DNA from: Postechiella sp039985655
GTDB lineage: Bacteria; Bacteroidota; Bacteroidia; Flavobacteriales; Flavobacteriaceae
DNA length: 64,000 nt
NCBI GenBank assembly: GCA_039985655.1
Contig: JBDWSF010000011.1
Location: forward strand, 50,364 to 114,363
Direction: 5' to 3'
The notes under the pieces are model-generated. The model was not told where the DNA came from. It was given only the letters and a program-made list of their open reading frames with translations, and made no database searches. Positions 53,068-62,593 of the stretch are shown here, in pieces (the stretch's first letter is position 1; each line of letters begins with the position of its first letter). The position numbers and the translations under genes are program-made.

Positions 53068-54474
53068 ATGCAATCAAATAAAATATTTTTCAAACAACTT
53101 TTCAATTATTTTAAAATTGCTGTAACTGGCAAACAGCAAGAGTTTACTTCTGGAAGCATTCGGAAAGCTATATTTATGTTAGCAATTCCGATGATTCTTG
53201 AAATGCTGATGGAGTCTATTTTTGCACTAGTCGACATCATGTATGTCTCACAAATAAGTGTAAATGCTGTGGCAACTATTGGTTTAACAGAGTCCGTTAT
53301 TACTTTAATTTATGCGGTAGCTATTGGACTAAGTATTGCTGCAACCGCAATTGTGGCCAGACGCGTTGGTGAAAAAGATTTAAAAGGGGCATCAAATGCA
53401 GCGGTTCAAGTTATTTTTCTAGGTGTTTTTGTAGCAATTATTATTAGTGTTATTGGGATCCTTTATCCTAAAGAAATCTTAGATATAATGGGCGGGTCTC
53501 CCGAATTAATAGAAGAAGGCTTTGGTTATACTAAAGTGTTATTAGGAGGCAATATTACTATTATGCTCTTGTTTTTAATCAATGCCATTTTTAGAGGAAC
53601 AGGAGAAGCTTCTATATCGATGTGGACTTTAATTTTATCAAACGGATTAAATATAATTCTCGATCCGATGTTCATTTTTGGCTTTGGCCCTATACCAGCT
53701 TATGGTGTAGAAGGTGCTGCTATTGCGACGACTATTGGCCGAGGAACGGCGGTATTGTTTCAATTGGCTATTTTGTTTTATGGGTATAGTAAAATTAAAA
53801 TTGGAGTTAAAGAGATCATCATTCGTGTTAGTGTCATGCTAAATTTAATGAGAGTTTCACTAGGAGGTATTGGTCAATTTTTAATTGGCACATCATCTTG
53901 GGTGCTTTTAATGAGAATAATAAGTGAGTTTGGCAGTGAAGTATTAGCAGGTTATACTATTGCTATTCGTATGATGTTATTTACATTAATGCCTGCATGG
54001 GGGATGAGTAGTGCTGCAGCATCTTTGGTTGGTCAGAATTTAGGAGCAAAGAAACCTGAACGTGCAGAAAAATCGGTTTGGATAACTTCAAAGTATTGTT
54101 CTATTTTTATGGGATCTGTTTCTATATTATATCTTGTTTTTGCACCACAAATTATTGAGATATTTAATGAAACTCCCGATGTTGTAAAATATGGTAGCTT
54201 GTGTTTACGAATTATGACTGCACCCTTTATTTTTTATGGTTTTGGGATGATTGTTCTTAATGCATTTAATGGTGCTGGTGATACCAAAACACCAACTTAT
54301 ATTAATTTTGTTAGCTTTTGGTTATTACAATTGCCGTTTGCTTATATTTTAGCCATTACTTTAAATTATGGCCCAGTTGGTGTCTTTTGGGCAATTGCAT
54401 TAGGGGAAGTCGTCATGACTATTATTTCTGTTATTTGGTTTAAAAAAGGGTATTGGAAAAAGGTAGAGGTGTAA
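53068..54474 (+). CDS. MATE family efflux transporter
   Basis: A 468-residue transporter with twelve helices in two MATE halves (SIRKAIFMLAIPMILEMLME and RVSVMLNLMRVSLGGIGQF begin the two). These proteins export drugs or organic cations by Na+ or H+ exchange. An in-frame TTG at 53017 would add 17 residues; the ATG at 53068 is preferred. An N-terminal 35-residue segment precedes helix 1. Single gene. Confidence 0.93.
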   Translation: MQSNKIFFKQLFNYFKIAVTGKQQEFTSGSIRKAIFMLAIPMILEMLMESIFALVDIMYVSQISVNAVATIGLTESVITLIYAVAIGLSIAATAIVARRVGEKDLKGASNAAVQVIFLGVFVAIIISVIGILYPKEILDIMGGSPELIEEGFGYTKVLLGGNITIMLLFLINAIFRGTGEASISMWTLILSNGLNIILDPMFIFGFGPIPAYGVEGAAIATTIGRGTAVLFQLAILFYGYSKIKIGVKEIIIRVSVMLNLMRVSLGGIGQFLIGTSSWVLLMRIISEFGSEVLAGYTIAIRMMLFTLMPAWGMSSAAASLVGQNLGAKKPERAEKSVWITSKYCSIFMGSVSILYLVFAPQIIEIFNETPDVVKYGSLCLRIMTAPFIFYGFGMIVLNAFNGAGDTKTPTYINFVSFWLLQLPFAYILAITLNYGPVGVFWAIALGEVVMTIISVIWFKKGYWKKVEV

Positions 54475-54784
54475 AAAATAGGTTTTATGATTATAAAGAA
54501 TAACCTTAATATTTTTCGATTATTACGAAGTATACGAATGCAGTAATCTCATGAAGATTGTTACACGATTTCTAATAAGTATATTTTGCTATTGTTGGTA
54601 TGAGTAGTATATTTTTATAAAAACGAGACTGTTTAAAAAGTAAAATGAGTAGTCGTAATTAATCTTGTCGAAATACATCAACTTGCTTATAATCAACATA
54701 TAGGTTTCGGTAAGCTCAACCTGATAAACTTAAAAACCTAGACTTTTTAGATAATCTTTATAGTTTTTATTACTTCGTAGTAAT
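54475..54784. repeat. Intergenic region with decayed repeats
   Basis: No gene. ATTACGAAGTATACGAATGC, CAGTAATCTCATGAAGATTG and ATTACTTCGTAGTAATC resemble the GTCATTGCGAGGAACGAAGCAATCTC repeat class in a degenerate form. Confidence 0.4.
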
Positions 54785-55393
54785 CTATTCAATCTTTAAT
54801 TTTAATGTGTCGAAAGAATCAGCTTTAATACCGATTAAACCGTATTTAGTTTCTCCCTTTTTAATTACTGTTCCGTTAATGTTATATTCTAACATTTCGG
54901 TTTTAAGCTTATTATTAGCAGAGCCAGCAGCAATCATATTTCCAGCAGTTAAACCTGGGCCAACAACTAAGCCTATTGGTGTAGAACTTGTTTGTTGTCC
55001 ATCAGTTCCTGTTGTATATAAGTTCATAGGTGTTAACAATAAATAGAATAAATAAGAAGCGGTGCTTTGTTTTATGGTGTTGAAAGCTTTGGTGTTTTCC
55101 ATAACTTCAATTTCATTTCCGTTTATGTAAGTTAATTTAGTGTCCTTACCAAATATTAAATCCTTATCAGAATTATTAGTTATTTTAATAGCAACAAGTC
55201 TAAGGCCTTTTTTTAATTCTTTTTTTTCATATTTTTTATCAAGTAAGTCATACTTGTATTCCAGTTTTACACCGTCAGTTTCAGTTGACGACACGAAATT
55301 AATGGTTTTTGGTGAAATCATTTTGTAACCAGAAGCACAATTTGTTAAGGTTGAAATGGCAATACATAAAAGGGTGATTTTAATACGTCTCAT
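54785..55393 (-). CDS. Hypothetical lipoprotein
   Basis: A 202-residue lipoprotein (LTNCAS, Cys19). The mature part starts with beta-strands (VKLEYKYDLLDKKYEKKELKKG, ITNNSDKDLIFGKDTKL) like an immunoglobulin-like domain. A hydrophobic Gly/Ala-rich segment follows (IGLVVGPGLTAGNMIAAGSA), then more strands. No family recognised; probably anchored in the periplasm. Single gene. Confidence 0.78.
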   Translation of the reverse strand: MRRIKITLLCIAISTLTNCASGYKMISPKTINFVSSTETDGVKLEYKYDLLDKKYEKKELKKGLRLVAIKITNNSDKDLIFGKDTKLTYINGNEIEVMENTKAFNTIKQSTASYLFYLLLTPMNLYTTGTDGQQTSSTPIGLVVGPGLTAGNMIAAGSANNKLKTEMLEYNINGTVIKKGETKYGLIGIKADSFDTLKLKIE

Positions 55394-55491
55394 GTGTTTA
55401 ATTTAGCTGTTTAGTTTGTTTTATGAAATAAGTTGACGAAGGTAGAATTAGCTTATTTATATACTTATAAGTAAGCAGACACGTGTCGTGT

Positions 55492-56178
55492 TTAGTTTGC
55501 GGTCGGGTTTTTATTATTCTCTAAATCGTAAAGATCTTTTTCTGTAAATGCTCTAAATGAAAATTTATAACCTTCAAATGCAGCTATGCCATAAAACAAT
55601 ACATCCATTGGACTAAATGTTTCGATCATTAAAGGGATTATTTGAGCATAATCTATGAGGTCTAAAACTTCAATATATCCTAAGTCTTCCGAGTTTGCAG
55701 CATAACCAACGATGCTAAAAAAGTTACCTAATAAACAGCTTAAAATAGAAATGGCGCCACCAGTAAAACCGAATATTTGATCGATACCTTTTCCTAAATA
55801 TCGCATAGATAATCCAACACCAGCACCAATAGCAATAGACATATAACCAATTTGAAAACCTGTAGCGACCGTAATTACTCCCCATAAAATAGCACCTATA
55901 ATGCCTACTGTTAATCCGGTAATTAGTGCTCTTGGGTAATTTTGTTCCGTTCTAAACTTCTCGATATCACGTTCAGATAATTTTTCCATTAACTCATTAG
56001 GAGTCACGACTTCTACATCATCAATTTTTTCAATAACCTCTTTATCTAGCTCAAACGAAGGACATTCATTATTAAAATTTGCAACTTCACTTGTTAAATC
56101 ACAAACTAAACCAATTTTCATATCTAGTTCTCTGTGTGTGCATTTTTTACAAAATTTCAAGTGTGCTTCTCTTGTCAT
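55492..56178 (-). CDS. Zinc-ribbon-like membrane protein of unknown function
   Basis: A 228-residue protein. Four cysteines near the N-terminus (FCKKCTH, LVCDLT, ECPSF) could form a metal site on the cytoplasmic side. The middle is hydrophobic with about four helices (ALITGLTVGIIGAILWGVI, MSIAIGAGVGLSM, AISILSCLLGNFFSIVGYA and MDVLFYGIAAF). The short C-terminus is polar. No named family comes to mind. Single gene. Confidence 0.8.
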   Translation of the reverse strand: MTREAHLKFCKKCTHRELDMKIGLVCDLTSEVANFNNECPSFELDKEVIEKIDDVEVVTPNELMEKLSERDIEKFRTEQNYPRALITGLTVGIIGAILWGVITVATGFQIGYMSIAIGAGVGLSMRYLGKGIDQIFGFTGGAISILSCLLGNFFSIVGYAANSEDLGYIEVLDLIDYAQIIPLMIETFSPMDVLFYGIAAFEGYKFSFRAFTEKDLYDLENNKNPTAN

Positions 56179-56299
56179 AATTGATTGATTTTAATTGATG
56201 TTGTTAAACGTAATTCAACAGCTAATTTATACTTTATTAGTAAGAAATAACAAATAAAATATAAAATAAATTCTTGCTTTGGTTGAAAAGATAGTATTG

Positions 56300-56935
56300 T
56301 CAAACGAATCCATTAATAATACCAACATTAACCTCATGCACACCATCAAATAGATGTATTTCTAAATTATTCTCAAAAAGAGATTTAGCTCGTTTTAATT
56401 CCAATTGTAATCGTTTTTCATTTATATATTCATCTTTATCACCACAAATTAGATGGACTTTACCAGTGTAAAAAGCAAAATCTTCAACATCTAATTCTTT
56501 GGGAATACTTCCAGAATGAAAAATGAGTTGTGTGCATTGTAATTGTCTTGAAGAAATATAACGTGCAGCAACACTAACGCCCTGCGAATATCCGAACACA
56601 ATAAGATTTATGTCTTTTGGTACTTTTTCGTTTTCTAAAACGGCATCGAAGTAGTTTAAAACATTTTCGGTTTCCGCTTTTGTGTTTTCTTTAGTAAGCC
56701 AACTCGCACCAACATGTTTAAAATTTGATTTTATATAATATTTACTTTGAGCTTGTGGTGCAATAATATAATTCTCGTCAGGATTTAATCCTTTAAAGTA
56801 TTTTAAGAAATATTTACTTAAATAGCCCATACCGTGGCAAACCAACCAAACATTTTTGGTTGTTGCTTTAAGTGTATTTAAAGTAGAGTAGGAGTTGGTT
56901 GTTGTATATGATATTTCTTTTTCTTCTGAATTCAT
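56300..56935 (-). CDS. Phospholipase/carboxylesterase-like alpha/beta hydrolase
   Basis: A 211-residue cytoplasmic hydrolase. The nucleophile elbow is FGYSQGVSVAARY (GxSxG with Ser), the acid is in CGDKDEYI, and the histidine in FDGVHEVN. It has the size of small carboxylesterases of the YpfH/EstB kind. It is divergent from the menaquinone cluster with a 52-base gap. The substrate is not known. Confidence 0.86.
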   Translation of the reverse strand: MNSEEKEISYTTTNSYSTLNTLKATTKNVWLVCHGMGYLSKYFLKYFKGLNPDENYIIAPQAQSKYYIKSNFKHVGASWLTKENTKAETENVLNYFDAVLENEKVPKDINLIVFGYSQGVSVAARYISSRQLQCTQLIFHSGSIPKELDVEDFAFYTGKVHLICGDKDEYINEKRLQLELKRAKSLFENNLEIHLFDGVHEVNVGIINGFV

Positions 56936-56951
56936 TTACGCTTATCTTTTG

Positions 56952-56959
56952 TATTTTTG
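56952..56959 (+). promoter_or_regulatory. -7 box of the menI-menF-menD operon
   Basis: TATTTTTG (TAnnTTTG), about 29 bases before the menI ATG. It sits in the gap to the divergent hydrolase gene. Confidence 0.5.
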
Positions 56960-56987
56960 TTTACGATTTTAAAAATACAGTATTTCT

Positions 56988-57413
56988 ATGCAATTATCTA
57001 GGGAAGCGGTTTTAGAGCGCGCAAATGCGATAACAAAAAATACATTAATGGAAACCCTTGATATTACAATGGTCGATTTTGGTGAAGATTTTGTAGTTGG
57101 TAAAATGCCTGTAAACAGTCGTGTTTATCAACCAGACGGCGTGCTTCACGGTGGTGCAACTGTGGCTTTAGCAGAAACGACAGGAAGTTTTGCAGCAGAA
57201 TTATTGTTAGACACTAAATCATTTTTTGTTCGTGGTATAGAAATTAGTGCGAACCATGTAAAAAGTGTTCGTGAAGGTTTTGTATATGCTAAAGCTAAAT
57301 TTGTTCATAAAGGAAAAACCACACAGTTGTTAGAAATTCGGGTTACTGATGATAATGATAACTTGATTTCGTTATGTAAATTAACAACTATTTCGCTTCC
57401 AAGAACTAAATAG
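56988..57413 (+). CDS. menI: Hotdog-fold thioesterase, probably MenI
   Basis: A 141-residue hotdog thioesterase. The catalytic segment is PDGVLHGGATVALAETTGS, with the HGG and the acidic Glu. Located directly before isochorismate synthase and menD, it should be the 1,4-dihydroxy-2-naphthoyl-CoA thioesterase of menaquinone synthesis. The gap to menF is 5 bases, which supports one operon. The activity itself is inferred from position and family. Confidence 0.86.
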   Translation: MQLSREAVLERANAITKNTLMETLDITMVDFGEDFVVGKMPVNSRVYQPDGVLHGGATVALAETTGSFAAELLLDTKSFFVRGIEISANHVKSVREGFVYAKAKFVHKGKTTQLLEIRVTDDNDNLISLCKLTTISLPRTK

Positions 57414-57418
57414 CACGT

Positions 57419-58543
57419 ATGACATTAAACTCGTTTTTTGAGCGTATTGAGCAACAATACAACAACCAATTACCTTTTGTAGCGTATAGAAAACCTAATA
57501 GAGCCGAAGTTAAATCTTGGCTTCAGACTGATGCTGTTTTACATAGGACTTCTGATTTTTCGGAACAAGGATTTGTGTTTTCGCCTTTTGATGCGATAGA
57601 AAAAATAGTTTTAATTCCTGTAGATGGTTCTGAATCTATTTCTATTGATAATTATGATGCTAAAGACGTTGTAAATTCTGAGAAGATAGACATTCAATCT
57701 AATTTAGAATATAAAGCACAACATATCAATCTTGTAAAAAAAGGTGTTGAAGCTATAGAGAATGATGCTTTTAAAAAAGTAGTGCTATCTCGAAAAGAGA
57801 CGGTAACGGTAACGGAAAACAATCCGATTTCAATATTTAAAAGTCTTTTAGCTAAGTATACATCTGCATTTGTGTATTGTTGGTATCACCCAAAAGTAGG
57901 GTTGTGGTTAGGTGCAACACCCGAAACATTAATTAAAATTGAGGGCAATCGATTTTCGATAATGGCATTAGCAGGGACTCAGAATTATAACGGTACGACA
58001 GATGTAGATTGGAAAGACAAAGAAAAACAAGAGCAACAGTTTGTAACCGATTTTATAGTTAATAACATAATGCCTTTTGTAGAAAACACAAAGATTGCTG
58101 ATATAGAAACCGTAAAAGCGGGGAACTTGCTGCATTTAAAAACCATGATTTCGGCACAATTAAAACCTGAAGTTTCTAATTTAAAAGCGATGATCTCAGC
58201 TTTACATCCAACACCTGCCGTTTGCGGATTGCCTAAACAGGAAGCGAAAGCTTTCATTTTAAAGCATGAAAATTACAAACGCGAATTCTACTCTGGTTTT
58301 TTAGGTGAGTTAAATTTTGAAACTACTGTTGCTCCGCGGTCTGGCAGACGTAATATAGAAAATAGAGCGTATGCCGTTACTAGAAAAAGTACGCAATTGT
58401 ATGTGAATTTGCGTTGCATGCAACTTAACAATAATGAAGCGTCTATTTATGTTGGTGGTGGTATAACAAAAACCTCGAACGCAGAAAGCGAGTGGACCGA
58501 AACGGTTTCGAAATCTTTAGTAATTAAAAGTATTCTCGATTAA
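57419..58543 (+). CDS. menF: Isochorismate synthase
   Basis: A 374-residue chorismate-binding enzyme that starts menaquinone synthesis by turning chorismate into isochorismate. The C-terminal chorismate fold includes WLGATPETLIKI, ALAGTQNYNG, LHPTPAVCGLPKQEA, and YVGGGITKTSNAESEW. The N-terminal part (to about 110) is divergent, as usual. It is placed between menI and menD. Anthranilate synthase and salicylate synthase are excluded by context. Confidence 0.93.
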   Translation: MTLNSFFERIEQQYNNQLPFVAYRKPNRAEVKSWLQTDAVLHRTSDFSEQGFVFSPFDAIEKIVLIPVDGSESISIDNYDAKDVVNSEKIDIQSNLEYKAQHINLVKKGVEAIENDAFKKVVLSRKETVTVTENNPISIFKSLLAKYTSAFVYCWYHPKVGLWLGATPETLIKIEGNRFSIMALAGTQNYNGTTDVDWKDKEKQEQQFVTDFIVNNIMPFVENTKIADIETVKAGNLLHLKTMISAQLKPEVSNLKAMISALHPTPAVCGLPKQEAKAFILKHENYKREFYSGFLGELNFETTVAPRSGRRNIENRAYAVTRKSTQLYVNLRCMQLNNNEASIYVGGGITKTSNAESEWTETVSKSLVIKSILD

Positions 58544-58591
58544 CAGTATTTAATTCGCTATTTCTTATTTTTACGAGATTATAACGCGTAC

Positions 58592-60343
58592 ATGACATAC
58601 CCAAAAATTCCGTTAGCACAATCTGTTATTCAGCTTTGTAAAGCGAAACACATAAAACACATTATTATTTCTCCTGGCAGCCGAAATGCGCCTTTAACTA
58701 TTGGTTTTTCTAACGATAGCTACTTTACATGTTATAGTATTGTAGATGAGCGTTGTGCGGCATTTTTTGCAATGGGAATTGCTCAGAAAAGTAAAGAGCC
58801 AACGGCGGTAGTTTGTACATCGGGTAGTGCGCTTTTAAATTATTATCCGGCGGTTGCTGAGGCTTTTTATAGCGATATTCCTCTAGTGGTTTTAACGGCC
58901 GATAGACCAAAGCATTTAATTGGTATTGGTGACGGACAAACTATTAATCAGAAAAACGTTTTTGAAAACCATATTTTATATTCAGCGAATTTAAAGTTGG
59001 ATTTGGATGAAAATCAAAAAGAAGCGGAGGAACTCCCTATTTTTAAAAGTTTAGAAAATAAACTTGAGACTTTATTGGGTTTAAAAAAATCTATTCAAGA
59101 TTTTAATGCTGAAGAAATTAATAAAGCGATTAATATTTCGGTCATTAATAATGGGCCGGTTCATATTAATATTCCGTTTGACGAACCTTTGTATGAGACG
59201 GTGGAGGTATTGGCTGTCCATCCGACAGTTATAGCACCTGAAAATATCCCTTTAGAGATTGAGGAACAGGTTATTGATGACTGTATTGAAGCTTGGAGTT
59301 CTGCTAAACGAAAACTAGTTTTAATTGGTGTAAACGAACCTAATACAATTAGTGAAGCATATTTAGACGTTTTCTCTAACGATGATAGTGTGATGGTGTT
59401 TACTGAAACAACATCGAATCTTAGTAACGATGCTTTTTTTCCAAGTATAGATAAGATCATAGCACCTTTAACTGATGCCGATTTTGAAAAATTACAGCCT
59501 GAAATTGTTTTAACTTTTGGAGGTTTAATTGTATCGAAAAAAATTAAAGCTTTTTTAAGAACACGTAAACCAAAGCATCATTGGCATGTTGATTTGAAGA
59601 AAGCAAATGACACGTTTTTTAGTCTAAACCGTTTTATAAAAACGAGTCCGAATTACTTTTTATCGAAGTTGTTACCCGCATCTAAAATTGTAGAAAGTGA
59701 TTATAAATCGTATTGGAATACTGTTAAAGCATATAGAAATGAAAGACATCAAGCGTATTTAAATAGCGTTGAGTATTCCGATTTAAAAGCGTTTAGTTAC
59801 GTTTTAAAGGCTATACCCGATAATACAGCGTTGCAGTTAGGAAATAGTTCTACGGTACGCTATGTACAATTATTCAATTTAAATAAAACCTTAGAAGTCT
59901 ATTGTAACCGTGGTACAAGTGGTATTGATGGAAGCACATCTACGGCCATTGGTTTTGCTGTAGCAAGCGATAAACCAACGACTTTAATTACAGGCGATAT
60001 TAGTTTCTTTTATGATAGTAATGCATTGTGGAATAATTACATCCCCAAAAACTTTAGAATTATATTAATTAATAATAGTGGTGGTGGTATTTTTAGAATT
60101 CTACCTGGAGATAAAAACACTGAGGCATTCAGTACCTTTTTTGAAACAAAACATGTGCTTACTGCACAACACCTTTGTAATATGTATGGGTTTAAATATG
60201 AACATGTTTCGGATGAGTTAAGTCTCGAGAGTGCTTTGGAGGAATTTTATAACGAAGATAATTCACCTAAATTATTGGAGATTTTCACACCTAGAACTTT
60301 AAATGACGAATTACTTATAAACTATTTTAAGTTTTTAAAATAG
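58592..60343 (+). CDS. menD: SEPHCHC synthase MenD
   Basis: A 583-residue thiamine-diphosphate enzyme that joins isochorismate and 2-oxoglutarate. The start (QLCKAKHIKHIIISPGSRNAP), the TPP glutamate in FAMGIAQKSKEPTAVVCTSG, GDGQTINQ, RGTSGIDGSTSTAIG and GDISFFYDSNAL (the metal-binding GDI...N site) are all typical. Third gene of the cluster. menB and others are not in the window. Confidence 0.96.
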   Translation: MTYPKIPLAQSVIQLCKAKHIKHIIISPGSRNAPLTIGFSNDSYFTCYSIVDERCAAFFAMGIAQKSKEPTAVVCTSGSALLNYYPAVAEAFYSDIPLVVLTADRPKHLIGIGDGQTINQKNVFENHILYSANLKLDLDENQKEAEELPIFKSLENKLETLLGLKKSIQDFNAEEINKAINISVINNGPVHINIPFDEPLYETVEVLAVHPTVIAPENIPLEIEEQVIDDCIEAWSSAKRKLVLIGVNEPNTISEAYLDVFSNDDSVMVFTETTSNLSNDAFFPSIDKIIAPLTDADFEKLQPEIVLTFGGLIVSKKIKAFLRTRKPKHHWHVDLKKANDTFFSLNRFIKTSPNYFLSKLLPASKIVESDYKSYWNTVKAYRNERHQAYLNSVEYSDLKAFSYVLKAIPDNTALQLGNSSTVRYVQLFNLNKTLEVYCNRGTSGIDGSTSTAIGFAVASDKPTTLITGDISFFYDSNALWNNYIPKNFRIILINNSGGGIFRILPGDKNTEAFSTFFETKHVLTAQHLCNMYGFKYEHVSDELSLESALEEFYNEDNSPKLLEIFTPRTLNDELLINYFKFLK

Positions 60344-60436
60344 TTATATGTGACTTTACTCTTTTTCTTGTGTCTAAAAATTGTTACCTTTCAAACAGCT
60401 ATCAATTAAATAATTAATAATTAAAAGAAAATCATT

Positions 60437-60775
60437 ATGAGTAAAAGAGATGACCTTATTGTTAAGTACGTTGCAGATTTAAAAGACAAATGTGGTGTAA
60501 ATGCAGATCTGGATTTATTAACTAAAGTTACTATTGGTTGTGGACCATCAATTTATAACGCAGATTCTTCTACGGTTTCTGGTTCGGATGCGTCTGAATT
60601 AGCAACTGTAAAAAATAATTTTTTAATTAAAAAATTAGGATTGTCTGATGGTGCTGCTTTAGATAAAGGTATTGACGCTGTTATGGAAACTTACGGAAAA
60701 TCTAACCGTAACAAATACAGAGCGGTTGTATATTACTTATTGACTAAACATTTTGGTAAAGAGTCTATTTACTAG
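60437..60775 (+). CDS. DUF2853 family protein
   Basis: A 112-residue soluble protein of the DUF2853 family: KRDDLIVKYVADLKDKCG, a middle segment with TIGCGPSIYNADSSTVS, and a helical end (RNKYRAVVYYLLTKHFGKES). A cysteine pair (Cys in DKCGVN and TIGCGP) is present. Function not known. Single gene with a good terminator after it. Confidence 0.9.
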   Translation: MSKRDDLIVKYVADLKDKCGVNADLDLLTKVTIGCGPSIYNADSSTVSGSDASELATVKNNFLIKKLGLSDGAALDKGIDAVMETYGKSNRNKYRAVVYYLLTKHFGKESIY

Positions 60776-60798
60776 AATCGTATATATTAGAAATAGTT

Positions 60799-60828
60799 AG
60801 AGCGCCGCATTATTGTGGCGCTTTTTTT
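60799..60828 (+). terminator. Terminator of the DUF2853 gene
   Basis: AGCGCCGCA and TGTGGCGCT pair around a 4-base loop with one G-U pair, followed by seven T. Confidence 0.88.
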
Positions 60829-60914
60829 GTTTTACTTTTTTGATCTAAATCAATACAAAGCTTTATAGTTGAATGGGTATTATTTGAATGTAGAACTGCT
60901 TTTAGCGGATGGGT

Positions 60915-61074
60915 GCAGGAGCGATAGTAGCGGCATCCTTTTTTTGTGCTTAGTAAAAAATAAAATAAGAAATGAGGTTTAGTTTATAATCCCAACTATT
61001 AAAATATTGACAGGTGTTTATCACAAAAAAAGATATAGCGGATAGCGCGGTTTTTATTTTTCTTAAAAACCTGC
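60915..61074 (+). ncRNA. Structured RNA, copy 3 (divergent Flavo-1-like candidate)
   Basis: Closed by GCAGG...CCTGC over about 160 bases. AGCGATAGTAGCGGCATCC near the 5' end and GATATAGCGGATAGCGCGG near the 3' end correspond to the inner strings of copies 1 and 2. CCTTTTTTTGTG and CACAAAAAAAG form the central stem, with a long loop of about 80 bases. It lies between the DUF2853 terminator and cvfB, so it may be an independent transcript or a leader. Confidence 0.55.
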
Positions 61075-61116
61075 CCAAAATAGAATGATTTATAAGTTAT
61101 CTTTTCTTAATATGAT

Positions 61117-61124
61117 TACCTTTG
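61117..61124 (+). promoter_or_regulatory. -7 box directly before cvfB start codon
   Basis: TACCTTTG (TAnnTTTG). The last G is five bases before the A of the ATG at 61129, the same spacing as in the SRP RNA promoter, so transcription should begin at the ATG itself. Confidence 0.55.
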
Positions 61125-61128
61125 CAGC

Positions 61129-61959
61129 ATGATACACTTAGGACAAATAAATACACTAGAAATACTTCGCGAAAGTGAACATGGCATGTACTTGATTGAT
61201 GATGAAGAAAATCAAGTTTTATTGCCAAATAGATATGTTCCTGAAGCATTCAAGATTTGGGATAAACTTGATGTTTTTGTGTATTTGGATAACGAGGAAA
61301 GGCCTGTGGCTTCTACAGATTTTCCGTATGTAAAACTTAACGAATTTGCTTTGTTGCGTTGTAACCAAGTGAACGATCATGGTGCTTTTTTAGATTGGGG
61401 ATTGGTTAAGGAATTATTTTGTCCGTTTAGAGAACAGGCTTTTAGTATGAAACCTGGAGGTTGGTATTTGGTACGTTGTTACATGGACGAAAAGACCGAA
61501 AGGCTCGTCGCATCAAGTAAAACGAATCGTTTTTTAGATAATAAAATGCTTACTGTTGCCGAGTTTGATGAAGTTGAATTAATTGTATCTCATCCTTCGG
61601 ATATTGGAATGAATGTTATTGTAAATGGGGTGCATATGGGCTTAATTTACAAGAATAATATTTTTACAGACCTTAGTATTGGCGACAAATTAAAAGGTGT
61701 GGTTAAAAAAGTGAGACCTGGTAATAAATTAGATATTGCTTTAGGGCAGATTGGTTATAGAAATATTGAACCTAATGCCGATCTTATAATGAAGGAATTG
61801 GAAGATAATAGTGGGTTTTTGAATTTAACTGATAAGTCTAGCCCAGAAGCGATTAAAGAAGCGTTACAAATGAGTAAGAAGAACTTTAAAAAAGCTTTGG
61901 GTACCTTATATAAAAAACGTTTAATTGAAATAAAAACGGACGGTATTTATTTAGTTTAA
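61129..61959 (+). CDS. cvfB: S1-domain RNA-binding protein, CvfB family
   Basis: A 276-residue protein with S1/OB-fold repeats and a C-terminal winged helix, the CvfB architecture. Three S1-like repeats cover about 5-65, 68-140 and 143-210 (GAFLDWGLVKELFCPF is the clearest), and the winged-helix end is KKNFKKALGTLYKKRLIEI. CvfB controls virulence and RNA metabolism in other bacteria; its role here is unknown. It is predicted to be leaderless. It converges with the next gene by 9 bases. Confidence 0.9.
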   Translation: MIHLGQINTLEILRESEHGMYLIDDEENQVLLPNRYVPEAFKIWDKLDVFVYLDNEERPVASTDFPYVKLNEFALLRCNQVNDHGAFLDWGLVKELFCPFREQAFSMKPGGWYLVRCYMDEKTERLVASSKTNRFLDNKMLTVAEFDEVELIVSHPSDIGMNVIVNGVHMGLIYKNNIFTDLSIGDKLKGVVKKVRPGNKLDIALGQIGYRNIEPNADLIMKELEDNSGFLNLTDKSSPEAIKEALQMSKKNFKKALGTLYKKRLIEIKTDGIYLV

Positions 61960-62379
61960 AGATGTTTGAATATCTCGTTTTACTTTTCTGTAAACCACAT
62001 CTACGGCTTCGTAAATACTATCGTAATTCACTTTATCTGAAATGCAATAGGCATTTTCTATTTTAGCATTCATTTTACTAGCTGAGTTATAGCCTACAAC
62101 TGCATAAGCTCTTAAATTTTTGACTTTAGCTCTAAATAAGTGACTGTCTAATAGTTTTACAGAATAAGAGTTTATTCGGTTTGAAATGACACCAAAGGGT
62201 CTAGCATTTCCGAAATACAATTTTATTTCATCGAATATTTCTTCTGAATTATTTATATCTACATGCACGCCTTCATTAAATTCGACTACGGCAATATGGT
62301 TGAAAAAAAAGATATCACCTAGTTTTTTTGGGGTATGCTTAATTATTTGATTTGAAAAATTGGATTCTTTAATACTCAT
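61951..62379 (-). CDS. Hypothetical protein, STAS/SpoIIAA-like
   Basis: A 142-residue soluble protein with alternating strands and helices (IAVVEFNEGVHVDI, EIFDEIKLYFG, PFGVISNRINSYSV, LRAYAVVGYNSASKMN). The pattern resembles SpoIIAA-like or STAS folds of the sort found in Flavobacteria, but there is no clear motif. It overlaps the end of cvfB by 9 bases on the other strand. Function unknown. Confidence 0.7.
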   Translation of the reverse strand: MSIKESNFSNQIIKHTPKKLGDIFFFNHIAVVEFNEGVHVDINNSEEIFDEIKLYFGNARPFGVISNRINSYSVKLLDSHLFRAKVKNLRAYAVVGYNSASKMNAKIENAYCISDKVNYDSIYEAVDVVYRKVKRDIQTSLN

Positions 62380-62593
62380 GTTTAGGGTTACTTTAAGTCT
62401 TGTTTTTATTAAATATGATGGGTTATTCTAATTCGTTTGGTTACGGTTTTAAGACACTAATAATGTTTAAAAGTCACATTAACAAGTGCTTAATGATTAT
62501 TATTGTAAATAAACCAAGATCAACTACTATGCGTGCATAGCTTATTATCAAAGGGTTCAGCGGGTTTTATTTTTTTTAAAATAAAAAAGATGT
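62380..62593. other. Intergenic region, nothing recognised
   Basis: About 210 bases. A short dyad (CTATGCGTGCATAG near 62525) is the only structure seen. Confidence 0.3.
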
